Positions 51,404 to 60,572 of a DNA stretch of 64,000 nucleotides are shown piece by piece. The notes beneath the pieces are model-generated. The model worked only from the letters and a program-made list of their open reading frames with translations, was not told where the DNA came from and did not search any database. The translations under genes and the position numbers were made by a program. The stretch is taken from positions 55,001 through 119,000 of the forward strand of contig JAXHNP010000006.1 in NCBI GenBank assembly GCA_034520365.1, read 5' to 3'. Positions within the stretch are counted from its first letter, which is position 1. Each line of letters opens with the position of its first letter. The stretch comes from Desulfobacterales bacterium (GTDB lineage: Bacteria > Desulfobacterota > Desulfobacteria > Desulfobacterales > Desulfosalsimonadaceae).

Positions 51404-52332
51404 AAAAGCGTTTCCCAGTTACGCAGTCAGATACCTCCCTGCCGATTCGGCTCAACCGGCGCCGGATATACATCCTGCCCACCCGCCACGGCGTGCTGTT
51501 TCTTTTGGTTTTGTTCGGCATGCTGCTTGGCTCCATTAATTACAACAACAACCTGGGCTTTCTCCTGGTGTTTCTCCTGGGCGGCATGCTCCTGGTCTCT
51601 ATCATCCATACCTGGCGAAATCTGCTGGGGTTAAAAATTTTATCCGTGTCCGCCGATCCGGTGTTTGCCGGGGAAACCGCGGTCTTTCAGGTGCTTGTCC
51701 GCTCGGAGACGCTGCTTCGCAAGGCCGTGACCGTTGGCTTTAAAAATGCGGCCCGCACCATTGCAAACATTTCCCCGGGGGCTGAGAATGTTATTTCGGT
51801 AGACGCGGAAACCGGGCATCGCGGCTGGTATGCCCCGGGACGCCTGATCATTGCCACCCGTTTTCCGTTGGGGCTTTTCAGGGCCTGGGCCAATCTGAAT
51901 ACCGGGGCGAAAGTGGTTGTTTATCCCCGGCCGATTGCCGGCGCTCTTGAGTTGACCGATAATGCGGCCGCCGGCGATGATGAAAAGGCCAGGCAGACCA
52001 GCGGGGTTGATGATTTCAAAGGCTTAACGCCCTATCAGCCCGGGGATGCCATCCAGCATATTGCCTGGAAGACCCTGTCCCGGGGGCAGGGCGTTTTTAC
52101 CAAGGCGTTTGGCAGTGAAGAAAGGCAATCGGTGATCATAGATTATGCGAAGATTCCATCGGCGGATACGGAGTACAGGCTGTCGCGCCTTACGGATATG
52201 GTGCGCCAAGCCAGCCGGCAGAACCTGTTTTACGGTTTGAAGCTGCCCGGTGACTATCTGCCGCCGGATAAAGGGGAGCGGCATAAGCACGAATGCTTGA
52301 AAACCCTCGCCCTGTTTGCGGCGGACGAATAA
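51400..52332 (+). CDS. DUF58 domain membrane protein
   Basis: A 310-residue protein with two adjacent N-terminal transmembrane helices (GVLFLLVLFGMLLGSINY and LGFLLVFLLGGMLLVSIIHTW), a beta-rich segment and the DUF58 core LTPYQPGDAIQHIAWKTLSRG (consensus YxPGDxxRxIdWkasAR). TTG 51400 overlaps the moxR TGA stop, with AAAGGAAG ~13 bases upstream. It is the usual MoxR partner, probably presenting a client at the membrane. No VWA domain was recognised. Confidence 0.87.
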   Translation: MKKRFPVTQSDTSLPIRLNRRRIYILPTRHGVLFLLVLFGMLLGSINYNNNLGFLLVFLLGGMLLVSIIHTWRNLLGLKILSVSADPVFAGETAVFQVLVRSETLLRKAVTVGFKNAARTIANISPGAENVISVDAETGHRGWYAPGRLIIATRFPLGLFRAWANLNTGAKVVVYPRPIAGALELTDNAAAGDDEKARQTSGVDDFKGLTPYQPGDAIQHIAWKTLSRGQGVFTKAFGSEERQSVIIDYAKIPSADTEYRLSRLTDMVRQASRQNLFYGLKLPGDYLPPDKGERHKHECLKTLALFAADE

Positions 52333-52349
52333 ACGCGTTTTAAAGGCCC

Positions 52350-54299
52350 ATGAACGATACGGATAAATATTTGCCCCATATTATTTTGGCGCTGGTGGTC
52401 GCTATTTTGCCGCATCTGACGCGTCTTCCGGCCTGGATTATTATCTGGTGCGCGGGGATGTGGGGCTATATCCTGATATCCCTGCGGCTTCAGTGGCCCC
52501 GGCCAACCCGCTGGGTGCGGATCCTTCTGTCTGTGCTCGGTCTTTTCGGCCTTTTCGCCACATACAGTACCCGGATCGGGCCCAACGCCTATCTGGGCCT
52601 CCTCTCCATTATGGCCGCCCTTAAACCCTTTGAGATCAGCACTCACCGGGACCGGATGATCACCCTTTTTCTGGCGTATTTTATCGTCATCACGAGCCTG
52701 TTTCAGTCCGAGACCCTGGCCGTCACCCTTTACATGTTCGTATCCGTTTTTGTCACCACCAGCGCCCTGGTCCGTATAAACGATCCCGCGGGGCATTTTA
52801 AAAGCGATGCAAGGCTCTCCGCTATGATCATGGCCCAGGCGGTCCCCTTGATGCTGATTCTGTTTTTCCTGTTTCCCCGGATTCAGGGCAGCATGTTCGG
52901 CCTGTCCCAGGCCCCTGCCGGGAGAACCGGATTTTCGGACCGCCTGAGCCCGGGCAACATCGCCCGATTGGTTGAAAATAATGACATCGCGTTTCGGGTC
53001 GAGTTTGAGGGGGACACGCCTTCGGCAGAGGCGCTTTACTGGCGGGGGATGGTGTTTCATGAATTTGACGGCAGAAGCTGGCACCGGGCGGATCGGGTCC
53101 CTGCAGCGGATGAGCCGCCGCAGGGACAACAGCCTGTCGATTATACGATTTCGCTGGAACCCCACGGCCAGCGGTGGCTTTTTGCCCTGGACCGGCCGGG
53201 GAAAAAGCCCAAGTGGAGCCGGATGCATGCGGATTATGTGATCCGCAACATCCGGCCGGTCAACCGGAAAAAATACTATGATATGACCAGTTTCTTAGCG
53301 CCGCGGAAAGGTTCTGCATGGGGGGTTGAGGCAGCCAGGCGGCTGCCGGCTGAGGGCAACCCGCGGGCGCGGGAGCTGGCGGCCGGGTTTGAGCAAGCCG
53401 CGGATTCTGTCAATGGCATCGCCAATCAGGGCCTTAAATATTTAACGGATAACGGGTTTGTCTATACCCTGGAGCCGCCGGGTTTGGGTCGAAATCCGGT
53501 GGATGATTTTTTGTTTCAGTCCAGAAAAGGCTATTGCGAGCACTATGCGTCCGCATTCGCCTTTCTCATGCGCGCCGCCGGTGTGCCCGCCCGGATTGTG
53601 GGCGGATATCTGGGCGGGGAGGTCAACCCGTTCGGGGACTACCTGATCATCCGGCAGTCGGATGCCCATGTGTGGGTGGAGGTCTGGACTGAGAACGCGG
53701 GTTGGATGCGGGTGGATCCGACGGGAGCGGTGGCCCCGGGCCGGATCTCGGAAGGGGCGGCCGGTGCGCTGTCGGGCGGGGGATCCGGCGGGGGCGGCGG
53801 TTTCGGATGGCTGAAGCAGTTTAGCCTCAGGTGGGATGCCCTTAGTTCGAACTGGGAGGCTTGGTTTGACAAATACTCCTATCTTGAGCAAAAGGCCCTG
53901 CTCGAGCGGCTGGGGTTCCGGATGGGCTCATGGAAGGGCCCGTTCATGGTATTTCTGGTGGTTTGCGGAGCGGTTTTTCTGATCGTGGGGGTCTACGTGC
54001 TCTTGCAGGCACGGCCCGCGGCCATGGAAAAAGACCGGGTACGGCGCTGTTATGAAAAGTTCTGCCGGAAGCTGGAAAACGCGGGTCTGCCTAAGCCGCC
54101 GGATCAGGGGCCGGTGGATTTCGCCGGGCAGATCGCCCGGGAGCGGCCGGAGTTAAAGGCGCAGGTGGATGAAATAATCCGCCTCTATATCTGGCTGCGC
54201 TACAGGGGAAGTCATGATCCGGATATGGAAAAGCACTTTTGCGAGCGGGTAAAGCGGTTTCGGCCCAAAAAATCAGGTAAGATAAATGTAAAAAGTTGA
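52350..54299 (+). CDS. TgpA-like transglutaminase membrane protein (DUF3488)
   Basis: A 649-residue protein with about five to six N-terminal transmembrane helices (up to ~residue 180), a periplasmic transglutaminase domain with the Cys/His/Asp triad in GYCEHYASAFAFLMRAAGVPAR, DAHVWVEVWTENAGWMRVDPTG, a Gly-rich linker (GGGSGGGGGF), one more helix (MVFLVVCGAVFLIVGVYVLL) and a DUF4129-like cytoplasmic tail. TgpA is an essential surface-related protease/transglutaminase in Pseudomonas. Third gene of the MoxR operon. Confidence 0.92.
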   Translation: MNDTDKYLPHIILALVVAILPHLTRLPAWIIIWCAGMWGYILISLRLQWPRPTRWVRILLSVLGLFGLFATYSTRIGPNAYLGLLSIMAALKPFEISTHRDRMITLFLAYFIVITSLFQSETLAVTLYMFVSVFVTTSALVRINDPAGHFKSDARLSAMIMAQAVPLMLILFFLFPRIQGSMFGLSQAPAGRTGFSDRLSPGNIARLVENNDIAFRVEFEGDTPSAEALYWRGMVFHEFDGRSWHRADRVPAADEPPQGQQPVDYTISLEPHGQRWLFALDRPGKKPKWSRMHADYVIRNIRPVNRKKYYDMTSFLAPRKGSAWGVEAARRLPAEGNPRARELAAGFEQAADSVNGIANQGLKYLTDNGFVYTLEPPGLGRNPVDDFLFQSRKGYCEHYASAFAFLMRAAGVPARIVGGYLGGEVNPFGDYLIIRQSDAHVWVEVWTENAGWMRVDPTGAVAPGRISEGAAGALSGGGSGGGGGFGWLKQFSLRWDALSSNWEAWFDKYSYLEQKALLERLGFRMGSWKGPFMVFLVVCGAVFLIVGVYVLLQARPAAMEKDRVRRCYEKFCRKLENAGLPKPPDQGPVDFAGQIARERPELKAQVDEIIRLYIWLRYRGSHDPDMEKHFCERVKRFRPKKSGKINVKS

Positions 54300-54305
54300 T
54301 CAGGT

Positions 54306-54330
54306 TGGTCTATTCTGGTATAGTAGACCA
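54306..54330 (+). promoter_or_regulatory. Candidate antitoxin operator
   Basis: The inverted repeat TGGTCTA...TAGACCA (11-base spacer, containing TGGTATAG as a possible -10) lies 57 bases before the Phd-type gene. Phd/YefM antitoxins repress their own operons from such sites. Confidence 0.5.
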
Positions 54331-54386
54331 TCAAGATGGAAGCCGGGTATGGAAACCCAAAATTATTTGTAGCTGGTGCGATTATC

Positions 54387-54620
54387 ATGAAGATCGTCAA
54401 TATATCCGAGGCAAAGGCAAGCCTTTCTAAGCTGGTGGCACTTGTTTACAGGGGGGAGAAGGTCGTTATCGCCAAAAACAATCTGCCGCTTGTGGATTTG
54501 GTGGTTCATAAGCCGGAGGGAAAAAGAAAACTCGGCCTGCTGGCGGGAAAATTCAGCGTGCCGGATAACATAATGGCCGAGGATGAGGAAATAAATTCCA
54601 TGTTCTATGACGATGATTAA
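54387..54620 (+). CDS. Phd/YefM-type antitoxin
   Basis: A 77-residue antitoxin: MKIVNISEAKASLSKLVALV, followed by YRGEKVVIAKNNLPLVDLV (the Phd/YefM DNA-binding and dimerisation fold) and an acidic C-terminal tail (LAGKFSVPDNIMAEDEEINSMFYDDD) that would cover the toxin active site. It partners the PIN gene whose ATG overlaps its stop. An in-frame ATG 17 codons upstream adds non-conserved residues and is rejected. Confidence 0.88.
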   Translation: MKIVNISEAKASLSKLVALVYRGEKVVIAKNNLPLVDLVVHKPEGKRKLGLLAGKFSVPDNIMAEDEEINSMFYDDD

Positions 54621-54799
54621 TGAATATCATTATTGTATTACTTGATTTTACGTCGGAAGCAGCCCTGTTGCTTAAAGACATGCCGTTTCATCATAAAGAT
54701 CCCTTTGATCGTATGCTGGTCGCCCAGAGTATCGCCGACAACTATCCGATCATGACGGAGGATTCTAAAATAGCCCGATACAATTGCCGGGTGATTTAA
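54620..54799 (+). pseudogene. Truncated PIN-domain (VapC-like) toxin
   Basis: 59 codons starting at an ATG that overlaps the antitoxin stop (TAATG): MNIIIVLLD, then FTSEAALLLKDMPFHHKDPF and DRMLVAQSIADNYPIMTEDS, ending YNCRVI. The second part is the C-terminal half of a ~125-residue PIN toxin of the HHRDPFDR class. About 65-70 residues between the first strand and FTSEAA, including the catalytic Glu region, are missing, while the frame is kept. The deletion probably inactivates the RNase and leaves the antitoxin orphaned. Confidence 0.82.
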
Positions 54800-54838
54800 C
54801 AGCGCTGGTAAAATTAATCCATCCATCATTTTTTTTGA

Positions 54839-55318
54839 TTACTTCTTCGCTTTATACTTCCTGTGCCATCCCCAGTTTTCGTAATACTCCCAGCTGGCGA
54901 TCTGGTTTAGCTCCTTGATTTCCTGATCTTTTTCCAGAAGGCTGGCCCGAAGCACATCCCCTATGGATAACAGCCCCAGGTATCGGTCTTCCTTTTTGAT
55001 GAGGATATGCCGGATAAACAGGCCCAGAAACATTTCCTGAAGCTGGATGAGCGGTGTGTCCGCCGGGGCGGATTTTAATTCGGACTGCATGTAATCTTTA
55101 ATCACTGCAGTCTTTGGGTCAAAGCCCGTCTCCAGGCTGTTGCGCACATAATCGCGCTCGGACCAGATGCCCATAATCACGTCATTTCTGGAGACAAGGA
55201 TGGCGCCGATATGCTTTTCCGCCATTTTTTGAATGGCTTCATAAATGGTTTGCTCCTCGGGCATCGTCACCATCAGGGGTGTTCCCTTTTCTTTTAAAAT
55301 ATCTTCCGCGGTTTTCAT
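54839..55318 (-). CDS. CBS-domain pair protein
   Basis: A 159-residue protein made of two CBS domains: MVTMPEEQTIYEAIQKMAEKHIGAILVSRNDVIMGIWSERDYVRN and LKSAPADTPLIQLQEMFLGLFIRHILIKKEDRYLGLLSIGDVLRASLLE, then a Trp/Tyr-rich basic tail (WEYYENWGWHRKYKAKK). Such modules bind adenosyl nucleotides and regulate partner proteins. ATG 55318 has GGAG a few bases upstream; 20 further in-frame residues upstream are not typical. No partner domain is present. Confidence 0.87.
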   Translation of the reverse strand: MKTAEDILKEKGTPLMVTMPEEQTIYEAIQKMAEKHIGAILVSRNDVIMGIWSERDYVRNSLETGFDPKTAVIKDYMQSELKSAPADTPLIQLQEMFLGLFIRHILIKKEDRYLGLLSIGDVLRASLLEKDQEIKELNQIASWEYYENWGWHRKYKAKK

Positions 55319-55433
55319 GGGTGGTCTCCTTTTATTCATACCTCCCTGTTGAATACAGCTATTACCGAAATATTCCACAAGTTAATCATGATCTGTCGCA
55401 ATGTCATTAACTTAACAAAAAAATGGGCAAACT

Positions 55434-55751
55434 CTTGGGTTTCGCAAGCTCAACCCAACCTGCGCGGGCTGAATTGTCCCGGGATTTGTTCTGACGTTTT
55501 TTGGGGTTGGCCTCAACTTTTGGAAGTATTCCCCCCGGGCTGCCGCCCGGGACCGAGTGTATAAGTAACTTTAAAGGTCCTGAGGCACGGTAAATTTGTT
55601 CTATCTATTTTTCAGGCGGGCACGGTGGCCCGCCCTACGAATGGGGAAAAACCTGATTCATCGTAGGGTCGGCCACCGTGCCGACCATAAATTCTTGATT
55701 TCATTAACCTAATACCTAATACCCAAAACCTAAAACCCGTCAAGTTACTTA
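55434..55751. repeat. Composite TAAGTAACTT element, copy 3 (inverted) with GGGTTTCGC...AACCCAACC repeat
   Basis: 55434-55462 carries TTGGGTTTCGCAAGCTCAAC then CCAACC, which recurs inverted at 63118-63148. From 55534 the composite element runs inverted: CCCCGGGCTGCCGCCCGGGA, TAAGTAACTTTAAAGG (55562), AATTTGTTCTATC, GGCGGGCACGGTGGCCCGCC, GGTCGGCCACCGTGCCGACC, phrase array CCTAATACC, and AAGTTACTTA (55742-55751). It fills most of the 461-base gap downstream of nqrF. Confidence 0.8.
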
Positions 55752-55779
55752 GAAGAGCGCCTGAGGCGGCGGCTGCCTT

Positions 55780-56994
55780 TTACGAAAACTCATCGTAGGC
55801 GATCATTTCCGGCTCCACGCCAAGGCTGTCCAGCATGTTTTTCATGGCGGCGATCATGGGCGGGGGGCCGCAGAGGTAGTATTCGACTTCAGTCGGGTCG
55901 GGATGATCCTGGAGGTATCGGTCAAGCAGGCACTGGTGGATAAACCCGACCATGCCGTTCCATTCGTCATCCGGCAGCGGATCGGAGAGGGCCACATGGT
56001 AAGAGAAATTGTCAAATTGTTGATCCAGCGCCCGGAATTCCTCATCATAGAGCATCTCCATCCGGTTTCTGGCCCCGTACCAGAACGTGGCCTTGCGGCG
56101 GGTGCTAAGCGCCAGCAGCTGGTGCCGCAGATGGCTGCGCATGGGCGCCATGCCCGCGCCGCCGCCCACAAAGCACATTTCCCGCTCGGATTCCTTGACC
56201 TTGAACTCCCCGAACGGCCCGCTCATGGTCACCCGGTCGCCGGGTTTCAGGCTGAAGATATAGGAGGAGCCCACTCCCGGGGGCGCATCCGGCAGGTCCG
56301 GCGGCGGGGTAGCGATGCGCACGTTAAACATCATGCGCTGGTTGTCAGCGGGCGGGTTGGCCGCGGAATAGGCCCGGAAGATCGGCTCGTCATTTGCCGC
56401 CGCTAAATCCCAGAGATTGTAATAGTCCCAGGTTGCTTTAAACGGCTCGTCGATTTCGAATTCGGAAAACGAAACCGAGTATTCGGGGATGTCAATCTGC
56501 ATGTAGATGCCGGCATCAAATTCGATGGGCTCATTCAGATCCACCACCAGCTCCTTGATAAATGTGCCGATGTTTTTATTCGAGGCCACGGTGCCGGTAA
56601 ATTTTTTAATGCTGAAAATCTCCGGCGGGATTTCGATTTTTAAGTCTTCCCGGATTTTTAGCTGGCATGACAAGCGGATATTTTCCGCCTTTTCCTGCCG
56701 GGAGAGGTGAGGCAGCTCAGTGGGCACGATCTCGCCGCCGCCCGCCAGCACCTTGCACTTGCACAGCCCGCAGGAGCCGCTGCCGCCGCAGGCAGAGGGC
56801 AGGTAGATGCTGTTTTTATTCAGCGCAGACAGCAGATTGGTGCCCATGGGCACGGTCAGGGGGTTGTCTTTATCCTCATTGATAATGATTTGGCGGTCGC
56901 CCTTTTTAACGATTCTGGTTTCAACAAAAAGCAGCAGCAGAACCAGAATCAGAATGATCCCTGAAAATACGCCTATGCTAACGAGATAAATCAA
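55780..56994 (-). CDS. nqrF: Na+-translocating NADH:quinone reductase subunit F
   Basis: The NADH-oxidising subunit (404 residues from TTG 56994). An N-terminal transmembrane helix (IYLVSIGVFSGIILILVLLLLFV), a plant-type [2Fe-2S] domain (CGGSGSCGLCKC plus SCQL), the FAD-binding barrel (RAYSAANPPAD) and the NAD-binding part (MCFVGGGAGMAPMRSHLRHQL, YLCGPPPMIAAM) are in order. The TTG gives MIYLVSIGVF, like other NqrF starts, with AGAAGG 6 bases upstream; a GTG 7 codons earlier is the alternative. Last gene of nqrABCDEF. Confidence 0.94.
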   Translation of the reverse strand: MIYLVSIGVFSGIILILVLLLLFVETRIVKKGDRQIIINEDKDNPLTVPMGTNLLSALNKNSIYLPSACGGSGSCGLCKCKVLAGGGEIVPTELPHLSRQEKAENIRLSCQLKIREDLKIEIPPEIFSIKKFTGTVASNKNIGTFIKELVVDLNEPIEFDAGIYMQIDIPEYSVSFSEFEIDEPFKATWDYYNLWDLAAANDEPIFRAYSAANPPADNQRMMFNVRIATPPPDLPDAPPGVGSSYIFSLKPGDRVTMSGPFGEFKVKESEREMCFVGGGAGMAPMRSHLRHQLLALSTRRKATFWYGARNRMEMLYDEEFRALDQQFDNFSYHVALSDPLPDDEWNGMVGFIHQCLLDRYLQDHPDPTEVEYYLCGPPPMIAAMKNMLDSLGVEPEMIAYDEFS

Positions 56995-57039
56995 AAGCGC
57001 CCTTCTTTCACACACGGCTAATTTGTTCTAACCGCAAAG

Positions 57040-57152
57040 CCCATAACCACGGTCCTGTTAACGGACAGACAGTCGGCGCGGTGGCCGACTCTACGACGCA
57101 TGTCGCCGTAGGGCAGGCCACCGTGCCTGCCTAAAAAAAGACAGAACAAATT
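57040..57152. repeat. REP-like unit between nqrE and nqrF
   Basis: GTCGGCGCGGTGGCCGAC (57072), a CTACGACGCATGTCGCCGTAG spacer and GGCAGGCCACCGTGCCTGCC (57113), then AGACAGAACAAATTTACCGT. It nearly duplicates 12862-12965, including the outer CTAATTTGTTCTAACCGCAA. Confidence 0.7.
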
Positions 57153-57164
57153 TACCGTGTTCTT

Positions 57165-57773
57165 TCACATCGCAATGCCGGAGAACATCATAAACGCCAT
57201 GGCCATGAGTCCCGTTACGATCATGGTGATGGCAAACCCTTCAAGCCCTTGGGGAAGATCCGCATAGCGCAGCTTGAGCCGAACCGCGGCCATGGCCACG
57301 ATGGCCAGCATCCAGCCCACGCCCGAGCCGAACCCGTATACGACGGATTCCATAAACGTGTAATTGCGCTCCACCATGAACAGGGAGCCGCCCAGAATGG
57401 CGCAGTTCACAGCGATCAGGGGCAGAAAAATGCCTAAGTTGGCATAAAGGGCCGCCGAGAACCGGTCTATGATCATCTCGATGGCCTGCACCATGGCCGC
57501 AATCACGGCGATAAAAACGATTAATTTTAAAAAGCTCAGGTTAAATCCGCCCAGCCCGGCCCATTCCAGGGCGTCCGGCGCCAAAAGATAGCGGAAAATC
57601 AGCCAGTTTAAAGGTACCGTGATGCTTAACACGAAGATCACCGCAAAGCCCAGACCGATGGAGGCCTCAAGATTTCGGGAGACCGCCACGAATGAGCACA
57701 TCCCCAGAAAATAGGCCAGCAGGATGTTTCCCGCAAAAACCGAGTTTAAAAAAAGGCTGACAAGATCGACCAT
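57165..57773 (-). CDS. nqrE: Na+-translocating NADH:quinone reductase subunit E
   Basis: A 202-residue membrane subunit with six helices, homologous to NqrD and RnfA. The half-site Cys in [16 protein letters not shown] and NCAILGG are those that, with the NqrD pair, hold the intramembrane [2Fe-2S] cluster. [22 protein letters not shown] and [17 protein letters not shown] are strongly family-like. Confidence 0.96.
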   Translation of the reverse strand: MVDLVSLFLNSVFAGNILLAYFLGMCSFVAVSRNLEASIGLGFAVIFVLSITVPLNWLIFRYLLAPDALEWAGLGGFNLSFLKLIVFIAVIAAMVQAIEMIIDRFSAALYANLGIFLPLIAVNCAILGGSLFMVERNYTFMESVVYGFGSGVGWMLAIVAMAAVRLKLRYADLPQGLEGFAITMIVTGLMAMAFMMFSGIAM

Positions 57774-57777
57774 AATT

Positions 57778-57975
57778 AAAGGTTCAAGGTTTAGGGTTCA
57801 AGGTTTAGGGTTCAAGGTTTCAGGTTTCAGGTTCAGACTTCCGCCCTTGTCATGCCGAGGTTCGCAAGCCCTTGCCCCTGTCATTCCGAGGAGCGCAAGC
57901 CTTTTCCCCTGTCATTCCGAGGAGCGCAAGCGACGAGGAATCTTAAGATTTCTCGCTAACGCTCGATATGACAGA
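57778..57975. repeat. Phrase array and TCATTCCGAGGAGCGCAAGC hairpins between nqrD and nqrE
   Basis: GGTTCAA/GGTTTAG phrases (57780-57836) are followed by three TCATTCCGAGGAGCGCAAGC-type left arms and one right arm (AAGATTTCTCGCTAACGCTC then GATATGACA). The block lies inside the nqr operon. Confidence 0.75.
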
Positions 57976-57989
57976 ATAGCGAATTTCTG

Positions 57990-58610
57990 TCATTCTTCAT
58001 TACTCAAATACTTCTGCAGCCATGCCATCAGGCCGATGATAATGAATGCGGCCGGTGCCAGCAGCATGATCCCCATGTCTTCATACCCGGCGTTGTAGAA
58101 AGCCTCGGGCACCACGGAAAAACCGAAGATTTTCCCGGAGCCGAAAAGCTCCCGGATAAAGGCTACAGAGATCAGCACCGAGCCGTAGCCCGCGCCATTG
58201 CCCAACCCGTCGATAAATGCCAGGTGCGGCGGATTGGAGAGCGCAAATCCCTCGGCCCGGCCCAGAATAATGCAGTTGGTGATAATCAGCCCCACAAATA
58301 CGGAAAGCAGCTTGCTCACATCATACATGTAGGCGCGTAAGAATTCGTCCGTCAGAATCACCAGCGAAGCGATCACCACCAGCTCCACGATAATCCGGAT
58401 GTTTGACGGAATGATATGGCGCATGGCGGAAATAATCAGGTTGGAAAACGAAACCACGAACGTCATGGCAATGGCCATGACAAATGCGGTTTTAAGCTGA
58501 ACGGTTACCGCAAGCGCCGAGCAGATGCCCAGCATCTGCATGTTGATCGGGTTTTCCGTCCAGGCGGGCCCGGCAAATGTTTTAAAAGCTTTAGTTTTGG
58601 TCAGTTTCAT
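57990..58610 (-). CDS. nqrD: Na+-translocating NADH:quinone reductase subunit D
   Basis: A 206-residue six-helix membrane subunit, homologous to RnfE. Cys in MLGICSALAVTVQLKTA and TNCIILGRAEGFAL match the [2Fe-2S] ligands shared with NqrE; DGLGNGAGYGSVLISVAFIRELFGSGK is diagnostic. Its ATG overlaps the nqrC end by 20 bases. Confidence 0.96.
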   Translation of the reverse strand: MKLTKTKAFKTFAGPAWTENPINMQMLGICSALAVTVQLKTAFVMAIAMTFVVSFSNLIISAMRHIIPSNIRIIVELVVIASLVILTDEFLRAYMYDVSKLLSVFVGLIITNCIILGRAEGFALSNPPHLAFIDGLGNGAGYGSVLISVAFIRELFGSGKIFGFSVVPEAFYNAGYEDMGIMLLAPAAFIIIGLMAWLQKYLSNEE

Positions 58611-59349
58611 CGGTCTCGCACCATGGTTGTTCTTCCTGCATCCGGCATTTCAGCCGGTTTTTCCGGAAGGACACGGATACCGGTTCATATTCGGAAAGCG
58701 TTTTTTGAAGCCCCTGGGTCAGATATTTGCCGGTGAGCGTCGCCCCGCTGATGCCGTCCACATAATGGGGCAGCTTCTCATCCGGCACCTTTTTTTCGGC
58801 CTCGCCCTTGGCAATGGCCACGGAGACGAAATTGCCGGTCTGGTCGATAATTTTTTTGCCCTCAAATTTTTCCTGGAACCACTGGGTGTCGATTTCCCCG
58901 CCCAGGCCCGGAGTTTCCGAGTGTTTGTAAACGGTAAAGCCGGCAATGGTTGAGCCATCCGCCGCTATCGCCATATAGGCGTAAATTTTTCCCCACAGCC
59001 CCTGGGATTCAATCGGAATAATGTAGGCCTGGATATTTTCATCTTTTGTAAAAAGATACACCGGCAAGAGGTTTTTATCCGTCTCGGCAACATCCGGGGA
59101 CACGATGGTGCCATCCGGGCTGACCGCCATTTTGCTGATGTTTTCTTTATAAAGCCGGGCGATTTCATCCGGCGTATAGGTTTTCTCCCTGGAGACCAGG
59201 TCCACGGCCAGAAGAATGTTCTTGCGGCGGTCATTTAACATGTTTTTCTGCTGGATGTCCTGAAGCGCGGTGGCGGCCGTGGTCAAAAGCACCCCGCAGA
59301 TCAAGCCCATCCCTATGGCAAAAACGATGGATTTCAGTTTATCAGACAT
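58591..59349 (-). CDS. nqrC: Na+-translocating NADH:quinone reductase subunit C
   Basis: A 252-residue subunit with one N-terminal transmembrane helix (SIVFAIGMGLICGVLLTTAATAL) and a periplasmic FMN domain. The Thr that carries covalent FMN is in DGISGATLTGKYLTQGL (SGAT motif). ATG 59349 overlaps the nqrB stop; six upstream codons would read through nqrB. Its 3' end overlaps nqrD. Confidence 0.95.
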   Translation of the reverse strand: MSDKLKSIVFAIGMGLICGVLLTTAATALQDIQQKNMLNDRRKNILLAVDLVSREKTYTPDEIARLYKENISKMAVSPDGTIVSPDVAETDKNLLPVYLFTKDENIQAYIIPIESQGLWGKIYAYMAIAADGSTIAGFTVYKHSETPGLGGEIDTQWFQEKFEGKKIIDQTGNFVSVAIAKGEAEKKVPDEKLPHYVDGISGATLTGKYLTQGLQKTLSEYEPVSVSFRKNRLKCRMQEEQPWCETDETDQN

Positions 59350-60538
59350 TGGGGATCCTTCCGGCAATCTTTAGGCGGATTTCAATGGTTTCCATGAGCG
59401 GGGCGAAAAGGTTCATAAACAGAATCGCCAGCATGACCCCCTCCGGAAACGCGGGATTAAAGACCCGGATCAATATGGTCAGCACCCCGATTAAAAAGCC
59501 GTAAATCCAGCGGGCGCGGTTGGTGCCCGGCCCGGAAACCGGGTCTGTGGCCATATAGGCGATACCAAAGGCGAAACCGCCGGATGCCAGATGATAGATC
59601 GGGTTGACGCCGAACCAGGGCAGGGCACCCGGGCCGGCAAACAGGTTCAAAACCCCGGCCATGGCCAGAAGACCGATGATACCCCCCGCAATAACCCGGA
59701 AGTTGGCCACGCCCAGGATTATAAGGAAAGCGGCGCCGAGCAGGCATAAAAGCGCGGATGTGCCGCCGATGGTGCCCGGATAATAGCCCAGAAAAAGTTT
59801 GGACAGGTTAAAGCCGTTGGCCTGCAAGAGCTCCTTAATGGAGTTAAACGGTGCGGCAAGCTCCGTGAAGGAGAGCGGCGTGGCGCCGGTGACTGCATCC
59901 ACCGTCTGCCCCGCTTTATCGCGAACCGCCACCCAGACGGCGTCACCGGACATCTGGGCGGGATAGGCGAAAAACACGAACGCCCGGGCGGTTAGCGCCG
60001 GATTAAAGATATTTCTGCCAGTGCCGCCGAAAATCTCCTTTCCGATCACAATGCCGAACGACATGCCGACCGCCACCTGCCACAAGGGCATATCCGGCGG
60101 CAGGGTCAGGGGATATAAAAGCCCCGTCACCAGAAGCCCCTCGCTGATGGGATGCTTGCGGATAGCTGCGAACAGGGTTTCCCAGAAAAACCCCACAGCA
60201 TAGGAGACAAGGATGATCGGGAGCACAAAGTAGAGGCCGGTCATAAAAGCCGGCAGCAGATCCGTTGATAGCCCTGAGGCCAGCCGGCTCTGGTAGCCGG
60301 CATTCCAGATGCCGAAAACCGTGGGCGGCAGAAGCGCCACAATCACCAGGCTCATAAACCGCTTAAGGTCCAGGCTGTCCCGGACAACCGGCTTTTTCCG
60401 GGTGGGAATGACCGGGTAGAGGAAAAAGGTCTCCGTGGCCTCATAAAAAGGGCCCAGCTTCTCCAGCTTCCCGCCTTCCTCAAACAGGTCCCGCCGGGCG
60501 GCAAACAGGCGCTTGATTTGCTTTGTGACCCACTGCAT
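59342..60538 (-). CDS. nqrB: Na+-translocating NADH:quinone reductase subunit B
   Basis: A 398-residue membrane subunit homologous to RnfD. FMN-attachment site DAVTGATPLSFTEL (TGAT), plus GKEIFGGTGRNIFNPALTARAFVFFAYPAQMSGD and GFAFGIAYMATDPVSGPGTNRARWIYG. It forms the quinone-binding and Na+ route core with NqrD/E. The nqrA-nqrB gap is occupied by a phrase array. Confidence 0.96.
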   Translation of the reverse strand: MQWVTKQIKRLFAARRDLFEEGGKLEKLGPFYEATETFFLYPVIPTRKKPVVRDSLDLKRFMSLVIVALLPPTVFGIWNAGYQSRLASGLSTDLLPAFMTGLYFVLPIILVSYAVGFFWETLFAAIRKHPISEGLLVTGLLYPLTLPPDMPLWQVAVGMSFGIVIGKEIFGGTGRNIFNPALTARAFVFFAYPAQMSGDAVWVAVRDKAGQTVDAVTGATPLSFTELAAPFNSIKELLQANGFNLSKLFLGYYPGTIGGTSALLCLLGAAFLIILGVANFRVIAGGIIGLLAMAGVLNLFAGPGALPWFGVNPIYHLASGGFAFGIAYMATDPVSGPGTNRARWIYGFLIGVLTILIRVFNPAFPEGVMLAILFMNLFAPLMETIEIRLKIAGRIPNV

Positions 60539-60572
60539 CAGTCAGTTGTATTTTCCCTTCGCAATCAACGGT

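Noticed and set aside
52254-53228. Long minus-strand ORF opposite the transglutaminase gene
   Set aside because: Shadow frame with biased composition; the plus-strand protein has intact transmembrane and catalytic motifs.
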